Assembly: GCA_963932145.1 (NCBI GenBank)
Contig: OZ010595.1
Span: 89,564,939 to 89,628,938 of the forward strand
Direction: 5' to 3'
DNA from: Acanthosepion lycidas
Lineage: Eukaryota > Mollusca > Cephalopoda > Sepiida > Sepiidae
DNA length: 64,000 nucleotides
Part shown: positions 10,721-20,857 of the stretch, piece by piece
Layout of the letters: each line of letters starts with the position of its first letter
Numbering within the stretch: the stretch's first letter is position 1
Position numbers and translations under genes: made by a program
The notes under the pieces: generated by a model
Database searches by the model: none
Told to the model about the DNA's origin: nothing
The model's input: only the letters and a program-made list of their open reading frames with translations

Positions 10721-11140
10721 TAAAAGAACTTTGTGAATTATCTGCATTAGCTTCATCCACAACCTAAGTGTACAAATTATCAGTTAATCACTGACAGTAG
10801 TAATTATGCAATAGGTGCTGCCTTACACCAAGTTGTAGATGGAAATCCAATACCTGTTGAATTTTTCTCTAAAATCTAATGCAGATATTTTACTTTTGAC
10901 CATGAACTGTTAGCAGCCTAACTGACAGTGCTACACTTTTGTCATCTCATTGAAGGTCACCAAGTGTTGGTTCTGATTGACCATAAACCATTATGTGGTG
11001 CATGTTATAGTCTACACTCCTTTAAATCAGATAACAGTGACAACTAGCTATTCTTACAAAATTTATTTCAGATATTGAACACATAAAGACTAATCAGCAC
11101 ATAATAGCTGATTGTTTGTCAAGCCCAACTCTTAATAATG
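10721..11140 (+). pseudogene. Gypsy relic 2: RNase H
   Basis: Blocks in order: LITDSSNYAIGAALHQ (about 10785-10830), PVEFFSK, FDHELLAA, VLIDHKPLCGA (about 10970-11000) and IIADCLSSPTL (about 11100-11130). The acidic residues expected for catalysis can be seen in three of these blocks. Stops occur between blocks. Confidence 0.85.
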
Positions 11141-11249
11141 AAATCCCATCCTTTCTAAATTTAAAAAAAAGTTTACCTTACCTGGAGATAACTAGTTTGT
11201 ACTATGTGATACATCTACATCTTACCCTAGACCTCCTGTTCCATCTAAG

Positions 11250-12067
11250 TTATGTGAATCCATATTTAATAGCATACATACATTTAATATCACATCCTGC
11301 CATTAAATCATCTATTAAAATGATTAAGACTAGATATTACTAGTCAAATATGGATAAAATAATTAAAGAGTTCTGTACATCATACATATCCTGCCGACAA
11401 GCAAAAGTATACAAGCACACAAAACATTAGAAATACCATCATCAAGATCTCATACAATACATATTGACTTATTAAGACCATTCCCAACAGTAAAAAGCCT
11501 GTATAACCATTAAAGGAGCCTATATCAATATGTTCTGATGCGTATTTGATTGCACAACTCACTGAATAGAAGCACAACCCATATCCAAAATTATTGCACA
11601 GAATGTGAAAGAGGCCTTTGTAAATGCATGGATCACATGATGGAGCATTCCTCTGGATGTTATAACAGACTGAGGAAGACAATTCAAAAGTGAATTGTTT
11701 TCTAAGTTAGCAAAACAAATTGGTTTTTGAAGGCTACACACAACAGCCTGTCACATACGATGTAATGGTTTGGTTGAGAGTTCACAGGACCATTAAAACT
11801 GTTATTGTAGCATGAAAGGAATTCTGGCTTTCAGCCATACCAATAGTTCTTCTGGGAATTCATAGCATGCCTAACAGTTCTGATTTTTCTCCCTTTTATG
11901 CTGTTACAGGCACACAAATTGTACTACCTCAGTTACTTATAGACACTACAAATGTTGCATCTTGCATAGTCCTACAAAGAACACCCAAATATTTCCTAAT
12001 GAAAACTAGCAATGATGTTCATATGCAAGTCTCTGTGGACAGTTTAAAACCATTCATAGGTACATAA
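11250..12067 (+). pseudogene. Gypsy relic 2: integrase
   Basis: The zinc-binding region begins near 11265 (HLISHPAIKSSIKMIKTRYY) and its Cys pair is near 11375-11395. The DDE core follows: IHIDLLRPFP (first Asp, about 11460), DVITD followed by a stop and then GRQFKSELF (second Asp, about 11655), and GLVESSQDH (Glu, about 11770). The tail 11867-12067 reads like the C-terminal part (SDFSPFYAVTGT near its start). Several stops and frame changes make it non-functional. Confidence 0.85.
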
Positions 12068-12379
12068 AAACATAGCACAGATAAATCAAGAGAAGAAAAA
12101 CTAGGTAAGAGTAAAATGCATGATCGCTTATCTCAGGAAGTTAATATCAAGATGACACAAGATTCTCCCAACATCACTTTAAAATCAGTTTCATGTAGAA
12201 CAGTTTTCTGGAAGAAACATAACGACTATTTTCATTATTAGCATGCTCCATTCTTGAGGGGAACTTCCATATCAGCTCCTCGTAAGAATTTAAAGGAAGT
12301 GGCCAATCCAGAGGTCCCTTTAACAGCATTGATTTAACAGACTTTTGTTTTGTCAACAAAAAAACCAATGACCAGTCCT

Positions 12380-12560
12380 GCCTCATTTCCACCTTGGCAA
12401 GCAATTAAGAAACTCTCTCTTTTGACTATTGATAATCGACCAGTGAAGGTGTGCTGAGTTGGTCTCTAACAAACAACTACATGGAAACTTCAACTAATAT
12501 GTATGTACCATCGTAATATCTCTTGTAATAAATTTTATCTTTTTGTTATTTCTCCTAAAC
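12380..12560 (+). repeat. Possible LTR remnant of Gypsy relic 2
   Basis: The segment downstream of the integrase tail contains AATAAA at 12527-12532 followed by a T-rich stretch, as expected for an LTR R region. No second copy is found, so ends are approximate. Confidence 0.3.
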
Positions 12561-13019
12561 ATTTTATAGCGAAGAAAATGGCGACTTACCCTTGTCAAAC
12601 CAAGCGACATGCTGAAAATGGAATATTTGAATTAAAAAACAAGTCCATCGCAGGCATCGCAATAAAAGTATTTTGATATGCAAATTACTGAACATCATCT
12701 CCCAGCTGTCGACGAATGGAAAAAATGCTCGTCCGATAAAAGCAGTTGGTGTTCTCGAATCGGGGAGCAAAATTCGGGTATTTTGGCTACCTCATTTGTT
12801 GGAGAATGAGTTATTTTTCTGACTGGTTGCGTGCTTTGTGATTCATGAGATAATACTTGCGAATCAAGTGTTTTGGGCATTTCTTTCTGTCCCCAATGTT
12901 CGAGTCTGAACTTAGTGATTTATTCTTTGCGACGTGGAAATAATCTGTGACATGGAAATAATCTGCAACAAACATTTCCTTTGTAATCCCAGATCACTTA
13001 CACATTTTACTCAAGTTCA
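12561..13019. other. Unassigned spacer with short direct repeats
   Basis: Near 12930-12972 the words GACGTGGAAATAATCTGT and GACATGGAAATAATCTGC follow each other as an 18-bp tandem pair. Nothing else is recognised; minus-strand frames here have no domain. Confidence 0.4.
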
Positions 13020-13805
13020 CTAAGTATGTTATGCATTGTTTTCCTCCATCCTACTTTCTTTCAATCTGTCCTGTGAGTATCAGATTTTCCAAGCCCTCTT
13101 TTCTCATTATGTGCCCTAGAATTTCAACTGTCTCTTCCTGATGTTAAGAATAAGTTTCCTTTTTGTTTCCATTTTCTATAAAACTATGACATTGCTCACA
13201 TATTTAGTCCATATCTTCAGCATCCTTCTGTAGAACTACATTTCTGCTACTTCCTCTTTTTCATTATTAAGAAGATTGTCCAGCATTCACTGCCATATAG
13301 GAGGACAGATAAAATGTAACAGTTTAGTACTCTTTTCTTTGTTTCTTTCAAAACTTTTTCTGTTTCTTGATACTCTGCTTAGCTTTTGGAATGCATCTTT
13401 GGCTATCCCAAAGCAACTTCAGATTTCAGTGTCACACTTTATGTCCTCTGTTAAAATAATTCCCAGATAGTTAAACTTTTGTACTTGTTTAATTTTGGTA
13501 TCTCCAATTTGTAATTTGCATTTTTCGCTCATCTTTTTGCTAACAACCATATATTTTGTCTTCTTGCAGTTGATAGTTAATGCTTTCTTCTCACTTTCCT
13601 TCACAAGCTTCTGTAGGTGTTTTTGTCATTTTCTTTCCATGTCTCCTATCAACACTATATCATCTGCATTTTAAAAATTTGCTGCCAGTATAGTTTCTGA
13701 ATTATTCTAATATCCTTCCCAAATATATCAAGGTTGCTAAGCAGTTCCAACAGATCTTTGTGGCGTACTTTATTGAAAACCTTTGCATAACTTAAGGCTT
13801 TAGTG
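13020..13805 (-). pseudogene. RTE-BovB-type LINE fragment, RT C-terminal half
   Basis: Reading right to left: a KVRHKDLLELLSNLDIFGKDI block (about 13780-13715), then ADDIVLIGD (about 13660-13630), then open frame 13604-13419 with KESEKKALTINCKKTKYMVV and KFNYLGIILTED. Toward the left end RQLKFLGHIMRKEGLENL appears (about 13140-13080). This order is diagnostic of RTE/BovB-like endonuclease-reverse transcriptases. The step from the helix block straight to ADD indicates an internal deletion of roughly 45 residues. The endonuclease half is absent. Confidence 0.9.
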
Positions 13806-13849
13806 AACTAACAAGATGTCAACATTTTATATCAAGAGAGCAACATCAA

Positions 13850-14335
13850 AGGGAGGTTATTAATAAGTTTAATGGCAGTACAAGTAGAGAGTGTAACATA
13901 TCAGGAAATGCTTGCTTCCACTGATATTCTGTAAGTTTTTTGGATGCCAGGGTTAGTGTAATATGCCTCCAGATAATGTCATTATAATGCTCACATTGTC
14001 CATTCCCTAGTGAATTATATGGCATATGTTCTACTAGTTGGAATTCTTTATTTTGTTAGGTACTCTCACAGCTCCTTTGACAGAAATGAAAGTCCCTGAT
14101 CAGAATAGATATATATACAAGCATTCCAAACACAGAAAATATCTGATTCAGACACTGAATAATGGTTTCCATTGTCATGTTTTGGCATGGGAATGTCAAT
14201 GGAAAATCAGAATACTCATCTATTACTGTGACTAAGTAATGATTTCTGGAGGCAGAGTGTAGGGGTCTTTTGAAATCCATGCTCATTCATTCCATGGGTT
14301 GAGTGGCCTTCATAAAATGGCGTGCCCTTGGAATG
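13850..14335 (-). pseudogene. Gypsy relic 3: integrase core
   Basis: Minus-strand text reads SMDFKRPLHSASRNHYLVTVIDEYSDFPLTFPC (first Asp) in frame 14286-14056. The second-Asp block is frameshifted near 14110. GNGQCEHYNDIIW (Glu) lies near 13990, followed by a tail that parallels the nested Gypsy element at 16150-16821. The two therefore belong to the same lineage. Stops and a frameshift show decay. Confidence 0.85.
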
Positions 14336-14389
14336 TAAAATCATGGTTTTAGCCAAGCACATATAGAGCACTCAGTACATATACTTTTT

Positions 14390-14660
14390 ACTTTCTGAAG
14401 CAGGAAATTGACCCTCTTTATCCACTCCACGGCTGTGAATAAATGACAAAGAGGCTCGGGTTAAGTTACAGCTTTTTACACTGAGCTAAACCACTGAACA
14501 ACAGAGCTCCTTGTCAGTGTATGTCCCTGTGGTGCAGCCACCCTAATAAAATGGAACACAGACTCTCTCTCAGCCCCACAGAATCTCTCCTTCCTGGCTC
14601 CAGTGTTCCCTGATCCTTCTGGTCCCGCCTAAATCCCAACTGCTAATGTGGGCAATGACA
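14390..14660 (-). mobile_element. Possible SINE-like insertion, GC-richer
   Basis: This segment separates integrase and gag fragments of the same type and is visibly GC-richer. On the minus strand TTTAGCTCAGTG resembles a tRNA box A, but no convincing box B follows at the right distance. A deletion junction or another element is equally possible. Confidence 0.25.
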
Positions 14661-14990
14661 AACTATGGAACATTATCTAGTTTGCCCCAATCTTGAAGCA
14701 TTTCTAATACCATCATCTCGGTTCTGTGAGGTGCATACAGCTTTAAAAATGCAGTTTTTACCAAGTAGTTGAAGCTCTTGTACATAGTCATCTATCATCT
14801 CTCCTTTTTGTTCTCGGGTAACTAAAATATGTCTCAGGAACACTTCAGTTTCATTTTTATGCAAAGCATCTTTAAAATGTTTATAGCTGACTCATAATCA
14901 TCACACTCCACAATATAATCATACACTGTGGAAAAAAACAAAGTTAACAATATTGATAGTGTAACCTGTAATCCAAAATTGACAATCTTT
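14661..14990 (-). pseudogene. Gypsy relic 3: gag fragment
   Basis: The open piece 14864-14673 reads RHILVTREQKGEMIDDYVQELQLLGKNC, close in pattern to the QQENECVDQYLQALNRLAADC block of the nested element's gag. Gag forms the particle that packages element RNA. Gag lies only about 330 bp from integrase, so most of pol has been deleted. Confidence 0.7.
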
Positions 14991-15099
14991 AAACTCTTGA
15001 ACCCACCAAGAAAGATTTCACTTGTCCTCTAAGCACTTACTAAAAGAAAATCCAGAAGCAAATCCCAGCAGACATAGTTTACAGATAATAAGGAATCTG

Positions 15100-15453
15100 A
15101 CATACATGTGATGCAAGACAAACACAAAACACTAGCTGGAGCCATTTTAATCAAATTACAAGTAAAAGTAATGATAAAAAAAAACAAGTTTAGCTGCATA
15201 CTAAGTGTTCTAAGCCATGCTCGTGAATATAAGATTACGATTGCAGCTATGAAAAGATGTCAGTTTATCTGTGAAAAATTGAGTGAAAAATATTTTAACA
15301 GCAGGGTGAAATTGAAAAACAAGAATGAGCATACATACAAACTAAAGAAAAATGTGGAAAAAAAATTAATCTATGTTTCAGATGTGAAAGGTTACATCTA
15401 AGAGACGACTCAGTTTAAGAATACAAAGTGTTACAAATGTGGAAAAGTAAGAC
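15100..15453 (+). pseudogene. Gypsy relic 4 (host of the nest): gag end, left of insertion
   Basis: Frame 15108-15401 is Lys-rich with no strong domain. Immediately after its stop, around 15428-15447, the sequence reads KCYKCGK, the first half of a CCHC zinc knuckle, and is then cut by the LTR of the nested element at 15454. The second half and the protease follow at 19595, so this is the left shoulder of a split element. Confidence 0.65.
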
Positions 15454-15667
15454 TGTTACGTAGTACAAAGAAGAAAGCAAGGATAGAATAACCTTTTCTT
15501 AAGGCTTTACTGAACTTAATTCACAGCAGTCAGTAATGAACAAAAAGGAAAGAATTCAGAATGAAAAGGAAGAAGAACGCAGCTTTTAAAGAGGAAAGGG
15601 AACGTGTGAAAAGTCACATGGACAAGAAAGTTAGTTTCCTTTTTTTTTTTTTTACGAAAATATAACA
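15454..15667 (-). repeat. 3' LTR of nested Gypsy element
   Basis: 214 bp, bounded by TGTTACG on the left and TATAACA on the right (+ strand), giving the expected TG..CA inverted ends. It contains a run of about 13 T. It differs from the partner LTR mostly in the first 25 bp and in an AA insertion. Confidence 0.95.
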
Positions 15668-15701
15668 TTCTCCCCCACTTGCAAAAGAGATTGAAAAAGT
15701 T

Positions 15702-16253
15702 TTATAAATCCAGTCGTTGGATTGGTCTACGAATCCTGTTAGACCGGCGTGGAGGTAGTTCACCACTGGAAGAGCCAGACCTCTGAGAAGGCTGACTTTC
15801 AGGATTCTGGCTATTATTCACAGATTCATTTTCTGTATAAGGTGAAGAAATATTAACGGGACCTGTATCAGGCAAAAGGGTTGAATCTGCATGGTCCACG
15901 TCGGGTTGAGTATTTTCAGGTCCATTTTGAGGTCCATCCGGGCGTAGAAAACGTGCCAACCGTCTCAGCGCCACCGAATCTTCCCGGCCATCATTGTGAC
16001 GTATTTTGGCATGCGTAGGGTTGGCCTCAAGGAGTTCCACCACCTCAACGATAGGGTCATATTTACCTCTGCCACCGAATCGTTTTAATAATACCTCCCC
16101 AGGCTCACAGAGCCAAACAGGCAACGCAGTACCGGAGGAGGACCACCTTTCAAAATTGAACATTCGTTCGTGGGGGGTTGCATTCGTAGTGGTGCATAGC
16201 AGGGAGCGGATAACATTTAAGTAACACATCATGTAGAACATCCTGCCAAGCAC
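15702..16253 (-). pseudogene. Nested Gypsy: integrase C-terminal domain and tail
   Basis: 183 codons. It overlaps the integrase core frame by about 100 bp and is shifted from it, implying a frameshift in 16150-16250. It contains NATPHERMFNFERWSSSGTA, then EVLLKRFGGRGKYDPIVEVVE and HNDGREDSVALRRLARFL, a small beta-rich C-terminal module. A Ser/Pro/Asn-rich tail ends in a basic RRSNRIRRPIQRLDL. The stop lies about 35 bp before the 3' LTR, so this is the natural end of pol. Confidence 0.85.
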
Positions 16254-16821
16254 TAATTGGTAACTGTTTCGATTCCAGGGCCAATAATATGGTATTCCAA
16301 ATTATGCCGTTGTAACGTTCGCATTGGCTATTGCCTCTAGGGTTATAAGCAGTAGTATTACTGCATCCAATTCCAAGTCGTGTTAGAAATTGTTTAAATT
16401 CTCCCGACATAAACGAAGTTCCTCGATTGGAGTGAATGAACGAGGGAATCCCGAAAATGGAGAAAATACTTGTCAGGCACTGAATAGCAGTTTGCGAAGA
16501 GCGATCGCGGCAAGGAAAGGCAAAGGGAAATCGACTATATTCGTCGATAACAGTAAATATATATCGGTAACCTGTCGGAGATACCGGGACAGGCCCTTTG
16601 TAGTCTATGGAAAGACGCTGAAATGGCGCAGTAGAACGGATCAGAACATTACTAGCAGAATCGAAGAATTGGGGTTTTATTTTGGCACAGGTCGTACATT
16701 CAGAAGTCACACGTCGGACTTCATCAAGTGAATACGGCATATTCTGAGACCTTACAAAATGCCAAAAGCGCTGTACCCCAGGATGTATTAAGGAATCGTG
16801 TATCGATTTAAGTTCCTTCAA
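16150..16821 (-). pseudogene. Nested Gypsy: integrase, catalytic Asp replaced by Asn
   Basis: 223 codons. The N-terminal part holds the zinc-binding His and Cys residues (IHDSLIHPG and CTTC). The DDE core shows RLSIDYKGPVP (first Asp) and GNSQCERYNGIIW (Glu). At the second position, FIHSNRGTSFMS has Asn where the family has Asp; the codon is AAT, complement of 16426-16428. One G-to-A change would produce it, and it should abolish strand transfer. The frame is otherwise long and uninterrupted, so this looks like a late lesion. Confidence 0.92.
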
Positions 16822-16902
16822 GGAAGAAGCAGCAGCACCACATACTCTGGATAAGGTATCTGCAACTGTGTTTTCATTTCCAGGACGGTGTTTTATGTCG
16901 TA

Positions 16903-17364
16903 TTAAAAGGGAAGAAGTTCCATTTTCCACCGTATAATTTTATCGTTTTTAATTTTTCCGCGATTAGCAGGTTTAAACATAAAAGATACGGCTTGTTGAT
17001 CAGTAATAATAGTAAAATGTTTCCCGGCAAGGAGGTCTCTCCATTTACGAACGCATTCGACTATGGCATATGCTTCTTTTTCGACTATATGAAGTCGTAT
17101 TTCAGAGGGGTTTAGCGACCGAGAAAAGAATGCTACAGGTCGCTCAGCTTGTAAAAGAGTGCCTCCAATAGCCTTTTCTGAAGCATCGGTTTCAATAGTA
17201 AATGGCAATTCATCATCAATAACTTTTACAGATGACTCGGCAATGTCTTTCTTAAGTTTTTCGAAAGAATTTAGGAGGCATAGGGAATTGTTTATTTTCG
17301 ACCAGTGGACGAATTTTGTGTGAATATTTAGGTATCCATTTCGCATAATAAGCAAACATACCAA
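16903..17364 (-). pseudogene. Nested Gypsy: RNase H
   Basis: 153 codons containing TIETDASEKAIGGTLLQ (first catalytic Asp), RPVAFFSRSLNPSE, EKEAYAIVE and FTIITDQQAVSFMF, the standard ordered blocks of Gypsy RNase H. It ends at WKMELLPF and a TAA. The following segment toward integrase is in the same general order but broken. It overlaps the RT C-terminal frame by about 110 bp in another phase. Confidence 0.9.
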
Positions 17365-17602
17365 GACACGTTTTTAACGAATTTGAGTCGGAAGGAGGAG
17401 GCATTTGCAAAAGTGGCTTCAAACGCTCAGGATCGGGTTGGATAGTTCCGTTACAGATTTGATATCCAAGCACGTTAATAGAACGAAGTGAAAACTCTGA
17501 TTTTTCCCGGTTTATTTCGAGGTTGTATATCGAGGCAGCCTTTAAGAAACATTCCAAATTGACGTCGTGCTCCTCCTGGGTTTTACCGCAAACAGTTATC
17601 AT
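17252..17602 (-). pseudogene. Nested Gypsy: RT thumb and connection
   Basis: 116 codons beginning just after the YIDD box: ITVCGKTQEEHDVNLECFL, EINREKSEFSL, INVLGYQI, then CLGMFAYYAKWIPKYSHKIRPL, the thumb. It overlaps the preceding RT frame by about 20 bp in a different phase, which locates a one-base frameshift at about 17583-17602, right after the catalytic site. Confidence 0.9.
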
Positions 17603-17801
17603 CTATATACGAAAAGGTTCCAGATAATTTGTTATCAGAAATGAAAGAATTCATAAATCGCTGAAAGGCAGAAACCCCGTTAGTAACACCCATGGGTATT
17701 CGTTTAAATTGGCACAGACAATTTCCAGCTTGAAAGGCCGTATAGGGGCGATCTTCGGGGCAAATTTCAATCTGATAGTACGCTTTCTTTGGACAAGTCA
17801 A
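17583..17801 (-). pseudogene. Nested Gypsy: RT palm with YIDD
   Basis: 72 codons with AYYQIEICPEDRPYTAF, FKRIPMGVTNGVSAFQRFM and SYIDDN, the catalytic aspartate pair. It continues the phase of the upstream protease/RT frame but is separated from it by a single TAA at 17802-17804, inside the block that should lead from YRIYS to the first palm Asp. Confidence 0.92.
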
Positions 17802-18599
17802 TTATACTAAACTATAGATACGATACTGGGCTATTTGGTTTACGAGATCTTCAATTCGAGGCAAGGGGTAGGCATCAAGTAAGGCGAACCGATTAATAGT
17901 CTGGGAAAAATCGACTACCAATCGTTTCTTTTTATTAGGTGACGAAGTTACAACAATTTGAGCACGCCACGGAGAGTAACTTGTTTCAATTATATCATCC
18001 TCAAGCAGTTGTAGAATTTCTTTTTCAATGAACCGAGCATCCTCCGCACGGTAATTTCGGGATTTAGTAGCAATAGGTTTGCAGTCAGGGGTCAAGTTTC
18101 GGAACAACTTAACAGGAGCACAACTGATCTTGGTTAAAGCGCAGATTTTTAGAATATCCTGAGATCCACCAAAAGAAATAGTGATACTCTGGTGTAGTTT
18201 TAAGAAGGGCACTCCGAGTATAATATCCATACAGGAATCAGGAAGTACTGTAAAGTCAATTTGTTTATATTCGTAACCATTGAAGATAATATCCTCAGTA
18301 CAATATTCAGATAGTTTGAGGGAAATAGCAGATGATGCCATGGAAATTACGGAATTCCGTTTAGAAGTAGACAGTTTCATTGTTTTAACAGTACGGGCAC
18401 TGATAAAGTTATCAGAACTACCGGTGTCTATGAGGGCAGTTAATCTCTTTCCTTTTAATTCTAAAGTTTTAGTAACTGGAGGAGACCTATCATCGTCTTT
18501 AGCACGGGCTGCTATAATAGCTGAGGTAGAACGTGAAGGCGCCGGCATGGTAGAACGGCAAACTTTAGAAAAATGACCGAGTTTGCCACAGTTTCGACA
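17802..18599 (-). pseudogene. Nested Gypsy: zinc knuckle, protease and RT start
   Basis: Directly after the gag stop the same phase reads CRNCGKLGHFSKVC, a perfect CX2CX4HX4C knuckle that binds RNA in gag. It is followed by protease (LTALIDTGSSDNF, catalytic Asp; IILGVPFL block) and the start of RT (EKEILQLLEDDIIETSYSPWRAQIVV, then KKKRLVVDFSQTINRF). The first Met inside is at 18548, but the knuckle lies upstream of it, so gag and pol must once have been one continuous frame or joined by readthrough. Confidence 0.92.
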
Positions 18600-19361
18600 T
18601 CACTTATCACAGGCAGAACAATAGCGACGATTATCCTTAAAGTGACGTTTCCCTCCACAGTTGTAGCACTTGCCATGAGCAAGGGCAGCAGACAATTGTA
18701 CAGAGTCACACTCCGTACGATAATCAGTTAAGTCAGAAAGCATATTTTTAGTAATAGTTGTGGAAGTGGCCTCCTCGGCAGAATCAGTAAACACATTTTT
18801 GGTCCTAGTGGTAGTAGCAGCAGCTGATCCAATCTGAGAAACGTATGATTCAGCACGAAAGTGAGCCTGTTCTAAGGCTCTAGGACATTGAGTAGCCTCC
18901 TTGAGAGTTAGCGTATCATTTTCAAGCAGTCTGGCACATATTACGGGGGACCGGAGACCACGTATAAATACATCACAGACAGATTCATCCCTGTAAGTAG
19001 TAGCAGTAACATCTTGGAAGCAACAGTCAGCAGCAAGTCGATTCAAGGCCTGAAGGTATTGGTCTACACACTCATTTTCCTGCTGCAGACGTGTAGACAA
19101 CAAATGTCTAGCATGAATAACACTTGGAGACTTGTCATAAACACTTTTCAGCAATTCAACAGCATGTTCAAATCCAGAACAACCTTCGATAACATCGGTA
19201 GCACCGATGTTTAAATAAAGGACTTCGAGTTTGTCCGGGTTTAAAGAAGCAATAGTTGATAAGTAATAATTAATATTACGGTACCATAGTCTCCAGAGCT
19301 TGCCAGCCTGAGGGTCTGCAGAAGATATATCAAACTTGTCCAGACGAATAATCTTGTCCAT
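18600..19361 (-). CDS. Nested Gypsy: gag, intact to an in-frame TGA
   Basis: 253 codons starting MDKIIRLDKFD about 20 bp inside the 5' LTR, a typical compact leader. It has no transmembrane segment or signal peptide. The middle block LLSTRLQQENECVDQYLQAL and RDESVCDVFIRGLRS belongs to retrotransposon gag. Near the C terminus KCYNCGGKRHFKD and YCSACDK look like the first part of a double knuckle. The frame then stops with TGA (18602-18600) and continues in the same phase into a perfect knuckle. The stop could be a mutation or a leaky codon. Gag is the longest unbroken frame in the window. Confidence 0.85.
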   Translation of the reverse strand: MDKIIRLDKFDISSADPQAGKLWRLWYRNINYYLSTIASLNPDKLEVLYLNIGATDVIEGCSGFEHAVELLKSVYDKSPSVIHARHLLSTRLQQENECVDQYLQALNRLAADCCFQDVTATTYRDESVCDVFIRGLRSPVICARLLENDTLTLKEATQCPRALEQAHFRAESYVSQIGSAAATTTRTKNVFTDSAEEATSTTITKNMLSDLTDYRTECDSVQLSAALAHGKCYNCGGKRHFKDNRRYCSACDK

Positions 19362-19382
19362 GAGGAATTAAGTTCAGTAAAT

Positions 19383-19594
19383 TGTTACGTAGTAAAGAGA
19401 AGAGAGCAAGGATAGAATAACCTTTTCCTAAGGCTTTACTGAACTTAATTCACAGCAGTCAGTAATGAACAAAGGAAAGAATTCAGAATGAAAAGGAAGA
19501 AGAACGCAGCTTTTAAAGAGGAAAGGGAACGTGTGAAAAGTCACATGGACAAGAAAGTTAGTTTCCTTTTTTTTTTTTTTACGAAAATATAACA
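19383..19594 (-). repeat. 5' LTR of nested Gypsy element
   Basis: 212 bp, same ends as the partner LTR. On the element strand it would carry promoter and polyadenylation signals. The sequence just inside (ATTTACTGAACTTAATTCC) is the expected primer-binding position but is not an obvious TGG-type match to a tRNA 3' end. Confidence 0.95.
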
Positions 19595-20083
19595 CAAAAA
19601 AAAAGTCACACTGTAAAACCAAAGCAAGAAAAAGTTATCACAGCTTTGTGACAAAAAAAAATAATTACATAAAACCAAAGGAAATATGTGTATGTGAAAA
19701 TGAATAATGTGGATGTAAAAATGCAACTAGACACTGGTAGTGATATTATAATAATCAATGAAGCCACATGGAAAGCAAACAGAAAACCTATATTAAAAGA
19801 ACTTTGAAAATAACAGGTGGCATGTTAGGTAAGAAATTATTTTTTATAGGTGAAATGACTTGTAATATTTCATTTTGTAATAAGTGTGTAAAAGTATAAT
19901 GCTTAATTGTTAAAAAATGCTATAAACTTATTTGGTACTGACTGGATGGAAATATTTGAGTTGTTGGAGTTACCTATAAATATTTATCACAAAAATGTAA
20001 GTGGACAAGATAACAGTTTGAGAAAAAATAGTATAAAAATTTAAAGGAAAAATTGAAGAAAGGTTTTCTGTATTTTCTGTCAG
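19595..20083 (+). pseudogene. Gypsy relic 4: knuckle end and protease
   Basis: The host element resumes right of the nested insertion. AAGTCACACTG (from 19610) fits the HT part of the split zinc knuckle. MNNVDVKMQLDTGSDIIIINEATW at about 19700-19770 is the retropepsin site with catalytic Asp. The rest of the protease is broken by several stops before RT begins near 20080. Confidence 0.85.
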
Positions 20084-20857
20084 ATGAGTTGGGTCGATGT
20101 TTCAAAGTTTAAAGTGAAATTTCAAGTGAGAAAAGGGTTGACGCTAATGTTTAAATTGAAACATAATGTACCATTTGCAGCATTGGATCAATTCAATGAA
20201 CAATTAGACGGACTTGAAAAAATAGGTATAATTGAAAAGATTGACCTTTCAAAATGGGCAGTACCAGCAGTGTATGTAAAGAAAAAATAATAAATTTCAT
20301 GTATGTGTTGATTTTTTGACACGGTTAAACAAATGTTTAGAATTCCATAACTACCTATTATTAAGTCCAGAGGGAATTTTTGCAAATTTAAACAGTGGAA
20401 AAATTTTTTCAAAGCTGGATCTTTCTGAAGTATATTTGCAAATACAGGTTGAAGAAGGATGTTCAGAGTTAATAACTAGAAAAAAACACACATGGGATTA
20501 TATAAATTCAACCTTTCAACTTCCTTTTGTGATAAAAGTGATGCCAGCTATAATTCAACAGACTATGGATACTATGCTTGCAGATTGTGATTTTGCAGTT
20601 GCTTATCTGGATAATATATTAAGTAAAAGGGTATCTAAGGAACAACATATTGGACATGTGAAAAGAATTTTTGAAAAATATGAGTACAGGTTCAAACTAC
20701 ATGTGGAAAAAGGCAAATTGTTTTCTCATAAAATCATTGACAAAAATGGTCATCAGCCATATCCATCAAGGGCAAGTGCAATTAAGAATATGCCTCCTCC
20801 AACAAATGTTACTAGGTTACAAGCATTTCTGGGACTAGGAAACTATTATCAAATCTA
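20084..20857 (+). pseudogene. Gypsy relic 4: reverse transcriptase
   Basis: Two open pieces in sequence. 20084-20290 holds the RT N-terminal blocks (VPFAALDQFNEQLDGLEKIGII, then SKWAVPAVYVKKK). 20316-20857 holds SKLDLSEVYLQIQVEE (first palm Asp), CDFAVAYLDNILSK where YLDN stands in for the usual YxDD, and the thumb block LQAFLGLGNYYQIY. Loss of the second Asp would inactivate catalysis. The frame is cut at 20858 by an 80-bp mariner MITE. Confidence 0.92.

Larger units (their letters stand above)
15454..19594 (-). mobile_element. Two-LTR Ty3/Gypsy element nested in Gypsy relic 4
   Basis: A 4.14-kb element on the minus strand with LTRs at 19383-19594 (5') and 15454-15667 (3'). Both LTRs, read on the element strand, start TGTTATATTTTCGT and end CGTAACA. 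They are about 97% identical by eye, with roughly half a dozen changes. A purine tract (AAGTGGGGGAGAA, minus strand) abuts the 3' LTR. Gag starts about 20 bp inside the 5' LTR. Order is gag, protease, RT, RNase H, integrase. No clean 4-6 bp target duplication is seen (left flank ..AAGAC, right flank CAAAA..). LTR similarity suggests a young insertion, but the coding frame already carries stops. Confidence 0.95.

Noticed and set aside
16006..16731. Plus-strand frames of 72 and 113 codons
   Set aside because: They are antisense shadows of the nested Gypsy integrase.
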